The position numbers were made by a program, and so were the translations under genes. The notes under the pieces are model-generated. The model was not told the DNA's origin. It saw only the letters and a program-made list of their open reading frames with translations, and did no database searches. Shown in pieces: positions 1-9,879 of a stretch of 64,000 nucleotides of DNA (its first letter is position 1; the number at the start of each line of letters is the position of its first letter). The DNA comes from Falciphora oryzae (Eukaryota; Ascomycota; Sordariomycetes; Magnaporthales; Magnaporthaceae), in assembly GCA_000733355.1 (NCBI GenBank), contig JNVV01000047.1, positions 188,085 to 252,084 of the forward strand, read 5' to 3'.

Positions 1-2075
1 TTTTTTCGAAAAAAAGCTTTCCAAATGTTTTAGCTATGGCGGCAGCTTTTCGCGCACGAATTTGATATGCTCGGGATCCTCGTTTGGTGGGAAAGGAATA
101 TATTCCCCGGTATATGTTTTCCAGTCCTTGTCCGTTTTTCCCACCGAACCAATGTTAATAATCGGCAAGTCCTTAGGGCTATCGTTAAGGAAGATTGGCT
201 CGGTCGGCATGCAATTAGCCATTTAGGTCCATCGCTTTCGACGGGGGTCTTTTTGCATTTGTTACACGATCGCGTTAATAATCGTTTGCCCTTCCTTTCG
301 ATTTAGGCAATCGTTAAGCTTGGGTTTTTCGAACCTTACAATCTTCTCTTTTTTAAGTCCGGTGAGGTCGTTTTTCTTCCGCGACCGCTGGAGGATTTGA
401 TATCGCTTGTGGTCCTAATCAATAAAACGATCCCGCCGGTTTGCGTCTGCCTGCACCTGCGGATTGATTTTCTCGCCGATTTGGCAAAGCGGAGGCAATT
501 TAATCGCTAGCAAGTACTTAGCCAAAACGGGTCGGTCGTCTGGCTAAACTATTTCCCGGTTAAAGCAATTTAGCAGGACATAATATTTGGAAAGCCAGTG
601 GAAACTAATAAAAACGTTATGCCCTATATTTATAACCCAAAAAATCTGGTCTAGGAACCGTTTGCCATCGATTTTAAAAGTCGAAATTATTTTTATCGTC
701 ACCCTCCCTACTGCCTGGCGGCGATAATCCTAAAGCTAAATCGGTTATTTAAGCTTAACGATCCTAGCCTTCAGTTTTCGTTGGGCCCTAATAGCTACAG
801 CTAGGCTAACCAGTAAGTTTGTGTTTGCTCCTATATTATACAGCCTTTTAACGCGGAAGCCAATCCCATTCATTTGTACGAAAGCGGTTTTAGTAAACGA
901 AAATATTAATTAACTTTTAACTCGGGCTAATATAGGCATAAAGACCACCGTAAAGATTTCCGGTGGTCCTACTTTTTTCCCGATTTATCCGACGAGGACA
1001 ACTCGGCTTCCAGTCCCTTTTTGCTTTATTTAGTTCCGATTGCAGCAACCTTGCTTCGGTTCGGGCAATTTTTAAAAAGGTGCCGTTCGCTACACGTAAA
1101 GCATATACTAGTTTTAATATAAGCTTTACGCTTTGCCGGAATTAAAGCTTTGCTATTTTTCGAGTTGGAAATAGCTAAATTGCTATCCTTATTTTTCCGC
1201 TAATCGTCCTATGCTTTGCTTCGGGGTAGTGATTTGCCGTCACTTTTGGGTTTGTTACGGTTGCTCCGTTAACCAGCTTTGCGCTCGCTGGTTTTTTTGT
1301 AGTGTTGCTTTTAGCTATAAGCTGCGTTAGCGACGTTCTTGCTAAAAACTTCGTAGCTAATATCCGGGTTTTGGGCATCGGTAAGCAGCCGAAAGTTAAA
1401 GTTCGGTAGGATGTGCTCCCATAAAGTTATTTTTATATCGGCTACGGCAATATTAGCTGTTTGGGCCAAATTATTAAAGCTGGCTAAAAACACGTAAATA
1501 TTTATATCTTTTGTTAAGTCGTATTTTAGCTTTGTAAATTTGGCTTAAGCGGCCGAAGCTTGGTTTGGGTTATGGTAGGTCGCGTTTAGGACTTGAACCA
1601 TTTTAGCAACAAACGAGAATGGGTTATTATCCGACAGGAGTCGTAGTTGCAATACCTCCAATAGGCCGCTTTTAAGGTACTTTGTTAGTTTATTTATCCG
1701 GCTTTTTTCCGTCCGGAAGGTTTCGTCGTTTTTTTTAAATTTGTTGGTTACGGTTTTAACCTATAAGTTAAAGGTTTTTTTGTCGCTTTTGAAAATTTTG
1801 GGCGCGACGCCTCGTTTTTTAGCTTTGTTATTATAGCGGGGATTTGCGTTTTTTGCAATCGGTCCGTACGGTTTAAACACGGGGTTAGCGGTTTAACTAG
1901 TTGGAGTGAATTGGGTACCCCCGAAAACACTGTTAGCGGGCGTCGCCTCCCGGGTTTAGCGGTTTCCTCCATTATTGGCTAATTGCGCTTGCAGCGTTGC
2001 AATTATATCTTTTAGTTTTTAAGCTTCCGTAGCGGAAATGCCGGCTGCGGCAGCGTTTTGCCTATTGTTACCCAT
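1..2075 (-). mobile_element. Decayed LTR-retrotransposon gag region
   Basis: Read on the minus strand, a start codon at 2075 opens a gag-like frame (MGNNRQNAAAAG...) running leftward with many in-frame TAG/TAA codons. Recognisable gag-like blocks lie at about 1310-1700 (a helical stretch containing LWEHILPNFNFRLL). A further open stretch of 62 codons lies at 34-222 (minus). I see no clear zinc knuckle, protease or reverse transcriptase; the element presumably continues beyond the left edge. A short piece of the same gag start recurs at about 53330-53350 inside another element. Several stops look like CAG/CAA-to-TAG/TAA changes, consistent with RIP. Family membership (possibly the same as family A at 15.7 kb) is inference. 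Confidence 0.55.
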
Positions 2076-2190
2076 CTCTTGTTCCGGACCGGGTTTTGGT
2101 CTAACGGTGGACGGGACGTTGTCGGGTTTTTTAAAGTTACTATGGTCGGCCGATAAGCTGCTATTACCGGCCACAGTGATTGATTTTGCG

Positions 2191-2250
2191 TAAGGCGCTG
2201 TCTGGACCTCGGGGTTTTAAGGCGGCGCTATCTGGGCCGCGGTTTTTAAA
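2191..2250. repeat. Two-copy 30-bp direct repeat
   Basis: Two adjacent imperfect units share the pattern GGCGCT-TCTGG-CC-CGG-GTTTTTAA, with cores at 2194-2220 and 2224-2249. The repeat lies just outside the LINE insertion at 2256. No function is evident. Confidence 0.5.
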
Positions 2251-2759
2251 TGGAATCGAGCTGACTGGCGAGAGAGAGAGAGAGAGAGAGAGTATATTTA
2301 ACGTCGGTAAGTCGGGATCTACCAGTCCCTGCCTCCCAGGGGGCATACGACGTGCTAGCGCTACCTAAGCTTAACACTAGGCTACATGCTGCTATCGAGG
2401 CGGCTAACAAAATCAAACCAAGGGGCAAGCCCAAAGCACACGAAGTTCGGGCCGCATTCCGGCGCTCCTTGTTAGTAAGCGGGCAATCGGCAAAAAGGGG
2501 GCGAATAAATCGCCGGGGCGCTGTAAGCGCAGCGGGCGGCGCACTAAGCGCCGCGGGTGGTAGAGAAACGCAGTCGGCCGGCAAGGTGCCGGAAATAGAG
2601 TACGGCCGGGTTTGGTCGGGGAGGTACCGCAATAGTCCCCCCCTGGGCCCGGCCAAAGAAAGAAAATTCGGGGGCTGGAGGGCCTAATTCCAACCCTGTG
2701 TGCTCCTTGTGTGTTTATCGCGCATCGAACGAATACGCTGCGCGGCTTGCCAACGTGGT

Positions 2760-3234
2760 NNNNNNNNNNNNNNNNNNNNNNNNNNNNNNNNNNNNNNNNN
2801 NNNNNNNNNNNNNNNNNNNNNNNNNNNNNNNNNNNNNNNNNNNNNNNNNNNNNNNNNNNNNNNNNNNNNNNNNNNNNNNNNNNNNNNNNNNNNNNNNNNN
2901 NNNNNNNNNNNNNNNNNNNNNNNNNNNNNNNNNNNNNNNNNNNNNNNNNNNNNNNNNNNNNNNNNNNNNNNNNNNNNNNNNNNNNNNNNNNNNNNNNNNN
3001 NNNNNNNNNNNNNNNNNNNNNNNNNNNNNNNNNNNNNNNNNNNNNNNNNNNNNNNNNNNNNNNNNNNNNNNNNNNNNNNNNNNNNNNNNNNNNNNNNNNN
3101 NNNNNNNNNNNNNNNNNNNNNNNNNNNNNNNNNNNNNNNNNNNNNNNNNNNNNNNNNNNNNNNNNNNNNNNNNNNNNNNNNNNNNNNNNNNNNNNNNNNN
3201 NNNNNNNNNNNNNNNNNNNNNNNNNNNNNNNNNN
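2760..3234. other. Assembly gap (475 N)
   Basis: A run of undetermined bases inside the LINE copy. Open frames reported across it are not interpretable. Confidence 0.99.
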
Positions 3235-3548
3235 GGCCTGCAGTCTTCTTGTGCGTTCGAATCGTTCGGCTCGGTGCGCGAGGCGAAAGCGAAAAGGAAG
3301 TCGAAGGGCGGTCTGGTGATGCGCGGAGGTTGGAGCACCCGATTGTCGAAGGTTTCGGCGCGCGCGAAGCGCGCCCTGGGCGATAGGGTGCAGGCCTTCC
3401 CCTCGACTGGCAATAGGCACCCGCATACCTTTGCCAGCCATTCTCTGCTCTTTTGGCCCAGTTGCGTTGCCGACGTCGTTGTTAAAAGGAGTCGGAAAAC
3501 GCGAGCAAAAACAAGCCAAATGGCTTGTTAGTGCCCGATAGTGCTATT

Positions 3549-3585
3549 CCGGCCATTTTGGTAGCACCACTACCAAAATGGCCGG
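3549..3585. repeat. Perfect 16-bp-stem hairpin
   Basis: The arm CCGGCCATTTTGGTAG (3549-3564) is followed by a 5-nt loop and its exact reverse complement (3570-3585). Flanks at about 3527-3608 extend the symmetry imperfectly (TTAGTG...CACTAA). It could be a foldback/MITE core or a transcript structure inside the LINE region. There is no T tract, so a classical terminator is unlikely. Confidence 0.7.
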
Positions 3586-5070
3586 GATTCCTTAGCGGCC
3601 ACTAACAGTGGGTCCGACAGGAAAATTTTTCGGGGGGAACCTCGTATTTCCTATAAAACTATAGTCAGAGGGGTGCCGAGTCCCTCTAACGGACATGCGG
3701 CTAAAGCCTGCCTCGTTAGCGCTGGATAGCCAGCCTGCCACGTAAATACAAGGTTTGCACCTTAAGCCTATCGCAGCCACAAAAGGCCTCTTGGTAGACC
3801 GACGTGCGCATCCGTCCTCTCGGGCTAAAATATAGTCTCTTCCGCCTAACATACCGACGACATCATTTGCCCCGGTGTACGTCCCTAGTGCGAGTAGGAA
3901 ACCAAAAGCCGGCGACACCCCGTACTTGTTTATCCACGGCCCGGTCCCTCGTTGGTTCCTGGGCAAGCCCAGTAGGCAAACCCAATGCCACTATGTGGAT
4001 CATAAATGCAACGAGTTCCTCCCGTCCTCCAAACCCGGCACAAACTCCCAGTGCGAATGGGAAGCATGCGGCGCCTCAGTCACCATATTCCACCACGGCC
4101 CACCATCCACGGGGTGTACCAAAGGTGCGAACCAAGGCCGTGCCCACGCTTCCTGCTTCCCGTTACCCAAAGCCGTCTCCGGCAGTAGGCCGACCACGTC
4201 TTGCTATCGGGGCCCTTAGGGGATTGCCGCGCCGGCGCAATGCCCCCGGCCCACGTACAACTAACCAACCCCCGTAACGGCACTACCTCCTCGCTGCGAA
4301 ACAATCCCAAAAGGAGTAAGGGGGCGAAAGGGTGCCCTGTCGGTCCGGGGACCGTCGGGTGGTTTTCAGCCTAATTTCCCTTTCTCTTAACCGTTTGTCA
4401 AGCCTCCCGGGGGAGGGTGTGTTCAGCCTCCCGAGGGAAGGTGCCTGCCTTTCGGGCTAGCGTAATCTTATTGCCACGCTGGCTCGCTGCGCGAAATTAG
4501 GCCTTGTCTTGTGCGCCTCTATGCGGGAGGCGCGCCGGGCCATCGAACGGACTCTATCTTCACCGCGGTCGATGGAAAACTCGTCAAAGGAGGTCTGCCG
4601 ATTAAATGTATCGCGAAGGGAGGGAGGATTGCGTGCGGTGGTGGTAATTAAGGGCGGCAGGTTGAAAAGAATTTTTCGTTTGTGGGCGCCTGTTAGGGCT
4701 ACAGGCGGAAGTCCCGCCAAAACCTTAACAACATGGTCCGTGCACCCATGCTCCAAAATTTGTGGACGGGAGAGAGTTGTCGAGCTGACTGGCGATTCGT
4801 GGAAGGATAGCGTTTTTATTTGGACATTAGCTGGTCCGATCCTGATTTTGACGCTCAATTGAGCCCCGACGGTGTCTGGCGTCGGTTTGGTTCTGGGTTT
4901 TGGGTTTTGGATTGGCGAATTGATTTGCGTCGCGCGCCGCCGCGACGTAAAGGAAAGGTGCCTATTTCTGGATCGCCGGCAGGCGATTCAAATGAGTGTA
5001 GAATTGTGTTACGGCCAGAATAATAAAGGCACGCTGGCCTTGCATTGGCGCTATGAACGAAGATTTTACA

Positions 5071-6040
5071 TTAAGGAAAGGGAAAGGAAAGGCGCTGGTC
5101 GCGCCGGCACGATACGCGCCTGAAGTTGTCGCGATTTGTGTGGCTTGTATGCTTGTATTTGCCCCACAGCTGCCCCACAGCTGTGGCGGTGCCACTGGAC
5201 GTATGGCCTGTGGCGGGACCGTCACAGCCATTGCTGGAATAATGGCAGTTCGTGCAAACGCTATTAAGGGCAACTTTACCACCTATTGTGCCGGCGATGC
5301 ACTCGTTGCACGGGCCACCACTACGCTTGTCGGCGCAAATGCTGCATTTGTCGGTATTAGCTAACACATTCATTAGTATATTTACCAATATAAAACGATA
5401 TAGGATAAATGTAAAACACTTACTTTCGTAAACGACCAGGTAGCCAACCAAACCCTGAAGTTGCTAGGGGCGACCGCGGGAAAAAAAGGAATCGATAAGC
5501 TTCCCGGCCGTGCGCTTCTTTTTGGGCTCGATTTCGCGCTAAAGCTTTTGCACATATGGTTAAATGCGTGTAAATATATTACAACTAATGTAAAACACTT
5601 ACCTTAGCAGAAACCGCCTCATCCAACATAGCATAGGACATATTGTTCGTGGACTCGAAGGCGTGGTAAAGAACCTAGCCGGTCAGCTCGCGATTTCCCT
5701 AAGGATCGTCTCGCATATAGCACATAGCATGTTAACCTTTATAGCGCCAGTCCTAAGCTTCGTAAACCCTTATGAACGCGTTATTATCTTCGTAAGGTGG
5801 AAGGGGAGGGTTGCGCGTGCGAATAGTCAAGCTATTGATAATGTTCTCATCCAAACTGGAAAGGTCATCGTCGGACTCCGCCTAAGATCGGTTACCACCC
5901 GTATTAACCGGTGTACCCGATTGTGCACCCCGGCGCGGACGGGTGGCCTTAAGCGCGGCCGTATTCAACGAGCCAGCCATCGCGAATCTATCCCATATAA
6001 ATTTGTTAGCAAATGTTTCGGGGCTAATATTTCAACGAAA
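5071..6040 (-). pseudogene. RIP-mutated two-intron gene with Cys-rich C-terminus
   Basis: On the minus strand three exon-like blocks line up: about 6040-5603, 5538-5424 and 5360-5071. The two introns (5602-5539 and 5423-5361, 63-64 bp) both begin GTAAGTGTTTTACATT and end TTAG. The frame is broken only by TAG/TAA codons where CAG/CAA fit the context (for example before AESDDDLSSLDEN and before DWRYKG). A candidate start is ATG at 5980. Exon 2 has a basic KKKR patch. Exon 3 encodes CSIC, then GPCNEC, then CTNCHY, a CxxC cluster like those of uncharacterised fungal proteins that end in a CxNCHYxxxG motif. Function unknown. The stop pattern argues the gene was once duplicated and then RIP-mutated. 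Confidence 0.55.
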
Positions 6041-6539
6041 CATAACTGCAACAAAATGAAAAATAGCGCGCGCGAAAACGCGCGATCCGTAAATTCCAAA
6101 TATGCAAAAATCAATTGATTATAATCGTTGCGCGTGGGTAAATAGGTCGTGATACCTACCGCAGGTTGTTGCTATTGGTGGTAGGATCCAGAAAAAAGGC
6201 GGCCTAGAATTGAATTGATCGATTTAATCTGTGGGAATTGCCTGCTATATTTTGATTGGCTGGCGCTGCCCCGCACCTGCCGTTCATCTATCAAAATTGT
6301 GGAGACAAAATCGTTGTTGCCCAGTTTGAGCTTTGCACTGCCGTAATGAACCATTTCGGCCACACGACGGACCGTGCGAGGAAGTTGGTAGTGCAAGAGC
6401 GCACAGCCCCATCGCCGCAGCAACGCGGGAACGGCCTGACGGACTTGGTCAGCACACGGTACGTTGTGAGCATGCATATGACCATTGCACACTTTTCCCT
6501 TGCTGTTTTCCTACCTGCTGCTGACGTGCGCGGGCTCGA
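6041..6539. other. No confident gene
   Basis: Short open frames occur on both strands but none resembles a known protein. A GTACGT donor-like site at about 6459 and a CTGAC branch-like site near 6518, before CCAAG at about 6542, could belong to a 5' intron of the lectin-like fragment downstream. Confidence 0.4.
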
Positions 6540-7216
6540 CCAAGATCCGGGTCTACTTCTTCGATTCGCGTCACCGGATCCAAGAGCGAGTCTGGGAGCC
6601 CCTGCAGGGGTGGAGGGATGGCCCCCTTGTCGGAGCCAAGCTCGAGGCTCGTCGATCAAGTGGATTAGCGGTCACGTCATGGGGCGACGGTTATGTGCTG
6701 CTCTGCTACCAAGCGCCCGACGGCACCCTGTGCCTGCTCCATGGGTGGTCGAGGCAGTGGCGGTGGCGGCCCGTCGACACCATCCCCCTCCTGTCCGGGG
6801 CCGGGGACGAATCCCTCCCCGCCGAAAGCTCCGCCCTAGCCCTGAGCAGCTTCGACATGGGCGAGACGGCGCGGGGCTTCAGGGGCTACTACCAGGGCAA
6901 AGATGGGTACGTCCGCGAGTGGTGTCTGGACAACGTCCCGGCCGCCTTCTGGGACGGCGACGGCGGTTCCTCCGCGGGCCTCGGGCGGGAAGCCACGATC
7001 TCCCCCCAGTTTTTCATGGCGGCTCGAATGGGAACGGCCATCTCGTCCTTCGCCTTCCGGCAACAACGCCTGGAGATGCGCATCTACATGGTCGAACCCC
7101 AGGGCAGGCTGCGGAAGGCGCGGTATACGAACCAGTGGGTGCAGCCGAAGGACCACCCCGCCGATAGGACGGACCAGATGTTTGCGGCAGCGCGGTGGGG
7201 GTCGGGGGACATAAGT
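6540..7216 (+). pseudogene. Fungal fucose-specific-lectin-like fragment
   Basis: The frame reads STKIRVYFFDSRHRIQE, then a WEPLQGWRDG segment and an LAVTSWGDG segment, then three further repeats with GYYQGKDGYVREWC and RQQRLEMRIYMVEP. This alternation of IRVYxxD, xIxEWxW, GW and SS/W elements is the blade pattern of the fungal fucose-specific lectin family (six-bladed propeller, normally about 310 residues). Here only about 225 residues are recognisable. The frame has no ATG upstream (a TGA lies just before 6485), so a 5' exon is missing or unresolved. After SGDISIYFLN the sequence turns AT-rich and reaches a 17-A run (7268-7284), so the last blades are lost. Likely a truncated gene. Family assignment is by motif pattern only. 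Confidence 0.45.
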
Positions 7217-7397
7217 ATCTATTTCCTAAATCGGATTTCAAATTTCTATTTTATCGTTTATCCAGCTAAAAAAAAAAAAAAAACACGCAGTTTTGGTAAA
7301 GTTGTGGCAGAATTACACCTGGCCGTCGGGCAATGTGCATGTGCGGCTTGGGCGCATCGCGCAGCGCAAATGCAATTGTCGCCCGGCTTTTGTCATC

Positions 7398-8042
7398 CTA
7401 TGCATGTTTCACATGGTCCTTGTGCCGGGCCTTGTCGACGGTGGTGCGTCCGCACCAGCACCCATAGACCGAAGCAGCCACACGAGGGGAATACTGCCCC
7501 GCCGAGCGCAGATGGCGGAGGTGGTGGCCCTTTCGGGACCACGTCGAGCCGCGGATGCACCGCAGCTTCGGCGTGTCGTCCGTCTGGTGCGTCTCAGCAG
7601 TTTGCAGGTGGCGGCCCAGCGACCTAGCGTCTGCGAAGGCCATCTGACACCCGTCGCGGCCGCACCCGAAGTTTCCGGATGCGTGCTTCTCGGAGGCGTG
7701 TTTTAGAAGCCTTGCATTGCTCGGAAACGGCGAGCCGCAGGTCGGGGACTTGTAGAGCGTGACGGTCAAGGGAGGTAAGCCGCCCCTGGGCCCAGGGTCG
7801 AGGTCCGTGGGTTGTGGAGTGCGGTGCTCGCGCGAACCTGGGCCCGTGATCCACCGGACGGACGGCCCCGTTGGGGATGCTGGCCCCGCGGGTGATAATG
7901 ACGGAGACAGCTCAGGTGGCGGCAAGGCTGTGGAGTAGGAAGGAGGCGAATGAGAGGGTTGGTTATGAGCAACAACTTGACCAGGTCGATGCTGCCCGAC
8001 TGGTTCTTGGTACACCACATCTTCGGCTTGTATGAACTACAG
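7398..8042 (-). CDS. C2H2 zinc-finger protein (partial, 5' exon unresolved)
   Basis: Open minus-strand frame. The N-terminal half is Pro/Ser-rich (SHSPPSYSTALPPPELSPS). The C-terminal ~110 residues hold four finger-like modules: KSPTCGSPF...HASEKH (first Cys replaced by Ser), FGCGRDGCQMAF...HLQTAETH, LRCIRGSTWSRKGHHLRH, and YGCWCGRT...HKDHVKH before the stop. No in-frame ATG precedes the fingers; the frame opens after a TAG at about 8042, where CTGTAG could be a splice acceptor, so an upstream exon is likely. Members of this fungal type often have mixed perfect and degenerate fingers. DNA binding is plausible but unproven, and decay of finger 1 may mean a relic. Confidence 0.5.
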
Positions 8043-9081
8043 ACACTGGCTGTGCGCTCGAGGGAGCCCAACTGGTGTGTGTTATTGCTCGAGTGTAGGC
8101 CAGGGTGCCCGGCCCAGGATTGCTTGGCCTCATATGCGCAGCCAAGGCTCCGAGATTAGCCAAGTACATCCAAGAATCACATGACGCCGCCGCCGATAAG
8201 CTTGACGAAAAGGCGCCAGGCAAAAAGAGAAACAGAAGCCGCGAAATCTTGGCCCTTGCCGTGGCCGCAGCGGCGGTCTTTCTGTGGTGTCAGCCTCGGA
8301 TGCGGCGTTCCCGGGCGGGTGGGCCGCGTCGATACAGGACGGGAAAGACACGACTACCCTGGACGCAGCGCGTTTTTAGGACGTTTGGTAGCGGCAGTCG
8401 AGGCAGCAGCGACGCTACGGGGTGCGTAAAGTCGTCCAGCCCTGTTCGATAGGCGCCCGGCCTCAGCCGGGAGACGAGATGCACCAGGTCGGCTTTTGGA
8501 TGAAGCGCAGTACACACGTGAGCGTGTCCATAAGGAAGCCCAGCCCCCTAGCCGGGACGCTGTCCGAGGATGCCGGCAATACGCCATCGAGTTGCTGTGA
8601 AGCTGGCCGACGGAAATCGGGCCCCATTGCTGGTGGTGGTTCCGAAGGCTGGGAACCCGGGGCGCCTTTGCCACCCACCCTCCTGGTTTTGGACTATCCC
8701 TAGCCCGGGATTATCCTACACACGCGCAGTTGGCGGATTTCGCCCCCCTCCCCAACGGGACCCAGGTTCGACAACCCCAGCAGCAGTGCTTTTACGACGT
8801 GCCAGTGACGTCGGCGCGAAAACATCGGCCTGTGCAGAAGCCACTTTTACAGGCGGCAGCATGGCGGCGAATGGGACTCGCGACATCCGGGCAATCAGCG
8901 TCCAAAAAGCTCCGGCGGAACTCGGTGCTTGCTTACCACTAGCACTTATAATCCCCCAAGACACGGCTGATAACTGCCGGTGCTTGTATGGCAATGGTAT
9001 TTAAAGAGCACTTATGAGCTTGCTTACCGTTTGCTGCTAACGGCCTCTAGGTGCTGATGGAATCAGTATATAACGTTACAG
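8043..9081. other. No recognised gene
   Basis: About 1 kb of mixed-composition sequence with only short frames. Part of 8043-8220 may hold 5' exon sequence of the zinc-finger gene. Nothing else is supportable. Confidence 0.4.
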
Positions 9082-9585
9082 CTAAACAAGGAAAATGGCT
9101 CGTCGCTCGGGACTCGCCGCATCCCAGTCCACTTTGTCCAGCGTAAACATGTGCCTCCTCTCTGATATGCCCTCGATATCTGTCTCAATGAGAAGCGTAT
9201 GGGTGACCTCTTTTAGTTCCTTGCGTCGAGAGCCGTCCCGTCCAAAAACGTCGACTTCCTGGGTCTCCTGTGCAATAGCCACGAAATCAAGTGCTTGGCC
9301 CTCGTTCCACCCAGCCCCGAGCCTGACCGTGCCGAGCTCCCGATCCCCGCCTGGGGTGTATACAGAAACCAGATGTGCGCCATAATCCGTATCCTGGTTT
9401 AATTCGTGGCAGCGAAGATCCAAGCGAGCGGTCATCGCGTCGAAGAGGAGGAAATGCGAAGGATGCGAAGGATGGAAGGACGACGGAACCATACGTGTCC
9501 TGTGCGTTAGGCCCATACCACCTTCCAAAGGGTTTTCGATTCTTTGCACAATTTCGAACTCCATCGAGTGCTCATCGATGACCAT
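9082..9585 (-). CDS. Possible C-terminal fragment of a HET-type protein
   Basis: A 167-codon frame starting at an ATG (9585). Its centre, YGAHLVSVYTPGG followed by GTVRLGAGW and LDFVAIAQ, and its end, TLLIE...GISERR...VDWDAASPERRAIFLV, resemble the C-terminal tails of fungal heterokaryon-incompatibility (HET) domain proteins, which commonly end with a 'LLIE..GI..R....V....W.......I.LG'-like segment. The HET domain itself is not present upstream (9586-9860 shows nothing), so this would be a fragment. The assignment is weak and rests on my memory of family style. It could be an unrelated short fungal gene. Confidence 0.3.
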   Translation of the reverse strand: MVIDEHSMEFEIVQRIENPLEGGMGLTHRTRMVPSSFHPSHPSHFLLFDAMTARLDLRCHELNQDTDYGAHLVSVYTPGGDRELGTVRLGAGWNEGQALDFVAIAQETQEVDVFGRDGSRRKELKEVTHTLLIETDIEGISERRHMFTLDKVDWDAASPERRAIFLV

Positions 9586-9879
9586 TTTGAACCGATACCA
9601 TTTATTTACGGATTGGAAGTTATCCAGTGACTAGAGAAGTCCTATCGTGGCCGCTCGCGTGCCTACCCAACTGTCGCATGTAATGAAGTCTTTGTCGCTC
9701 CTTTCCGCTTCGAACTGCCATCCGACCCAATTCCAGCTTGGGAATTGTCGTCTGCGAGTGAGAGGCGCCTGGCTTTCGGAACCTGGGTGAAATAAGAGAG
9801 CCTGCTCGAAGAATCGCAGCGGTACTTCCCAGAGGAAAGAGGTGGCAATGGCCCGGCCTAGAAAGGAAGCAATACCACC

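Larger units (their letters stand above)
2256..4795 (-). mobile_element. LINE insertion with 16-bp target-site duplication
   Basis: Identical 16-mers TCGAGCTGACTGGCGA at 2256-2271 and 4780-4795 bracket the insertion. On the minus strand the element ends in a (CT)11 tract (2272-2292 on plus), preceded by about 400 bp that is an inverted copy of the 3' untranslated region of the LINE at 13.5-15.4 kb. The left part is therefore the LINE 3' end; the middle is lost in an N gap, and 3235-4779 would be its more 5' part. That part has no clear coding region on the minus strand, so it may be 5' leader, another nested sequence or heavily decayed. A 16-bp duplication is typical of target-primed reverse transcription. 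Confidence 0.65.

Noticed and set aside
2698..3531. Long open frames across 2.7-3.5 kb and 13.9-14.9 kb
   Set aside because: They are artefacts of translating N gaps.
3875..4219. Plus-strand frame with CxxxxH/C spacing resembling a LINE ORF1 zinc knuckle
   Set aside because: The spacing is irregular and the surrounding LINE insertion is in minus orientation, so the match is probably chance or too decayed to claim.
5053..5364. Plus-strand 103-residue frame with Ala/Val-rich, Cys-containing sequence
   Set aside because: Antisense of exon 3 of the RIP-mutated gene, which is supported by two introns on the minus strand.
6256..7167. A 303-codon plus-strand frame overlapping the lectin-like fragment
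   Set aside because: Arg/Pro/Gly-rich shadow in another frame, with no motif.
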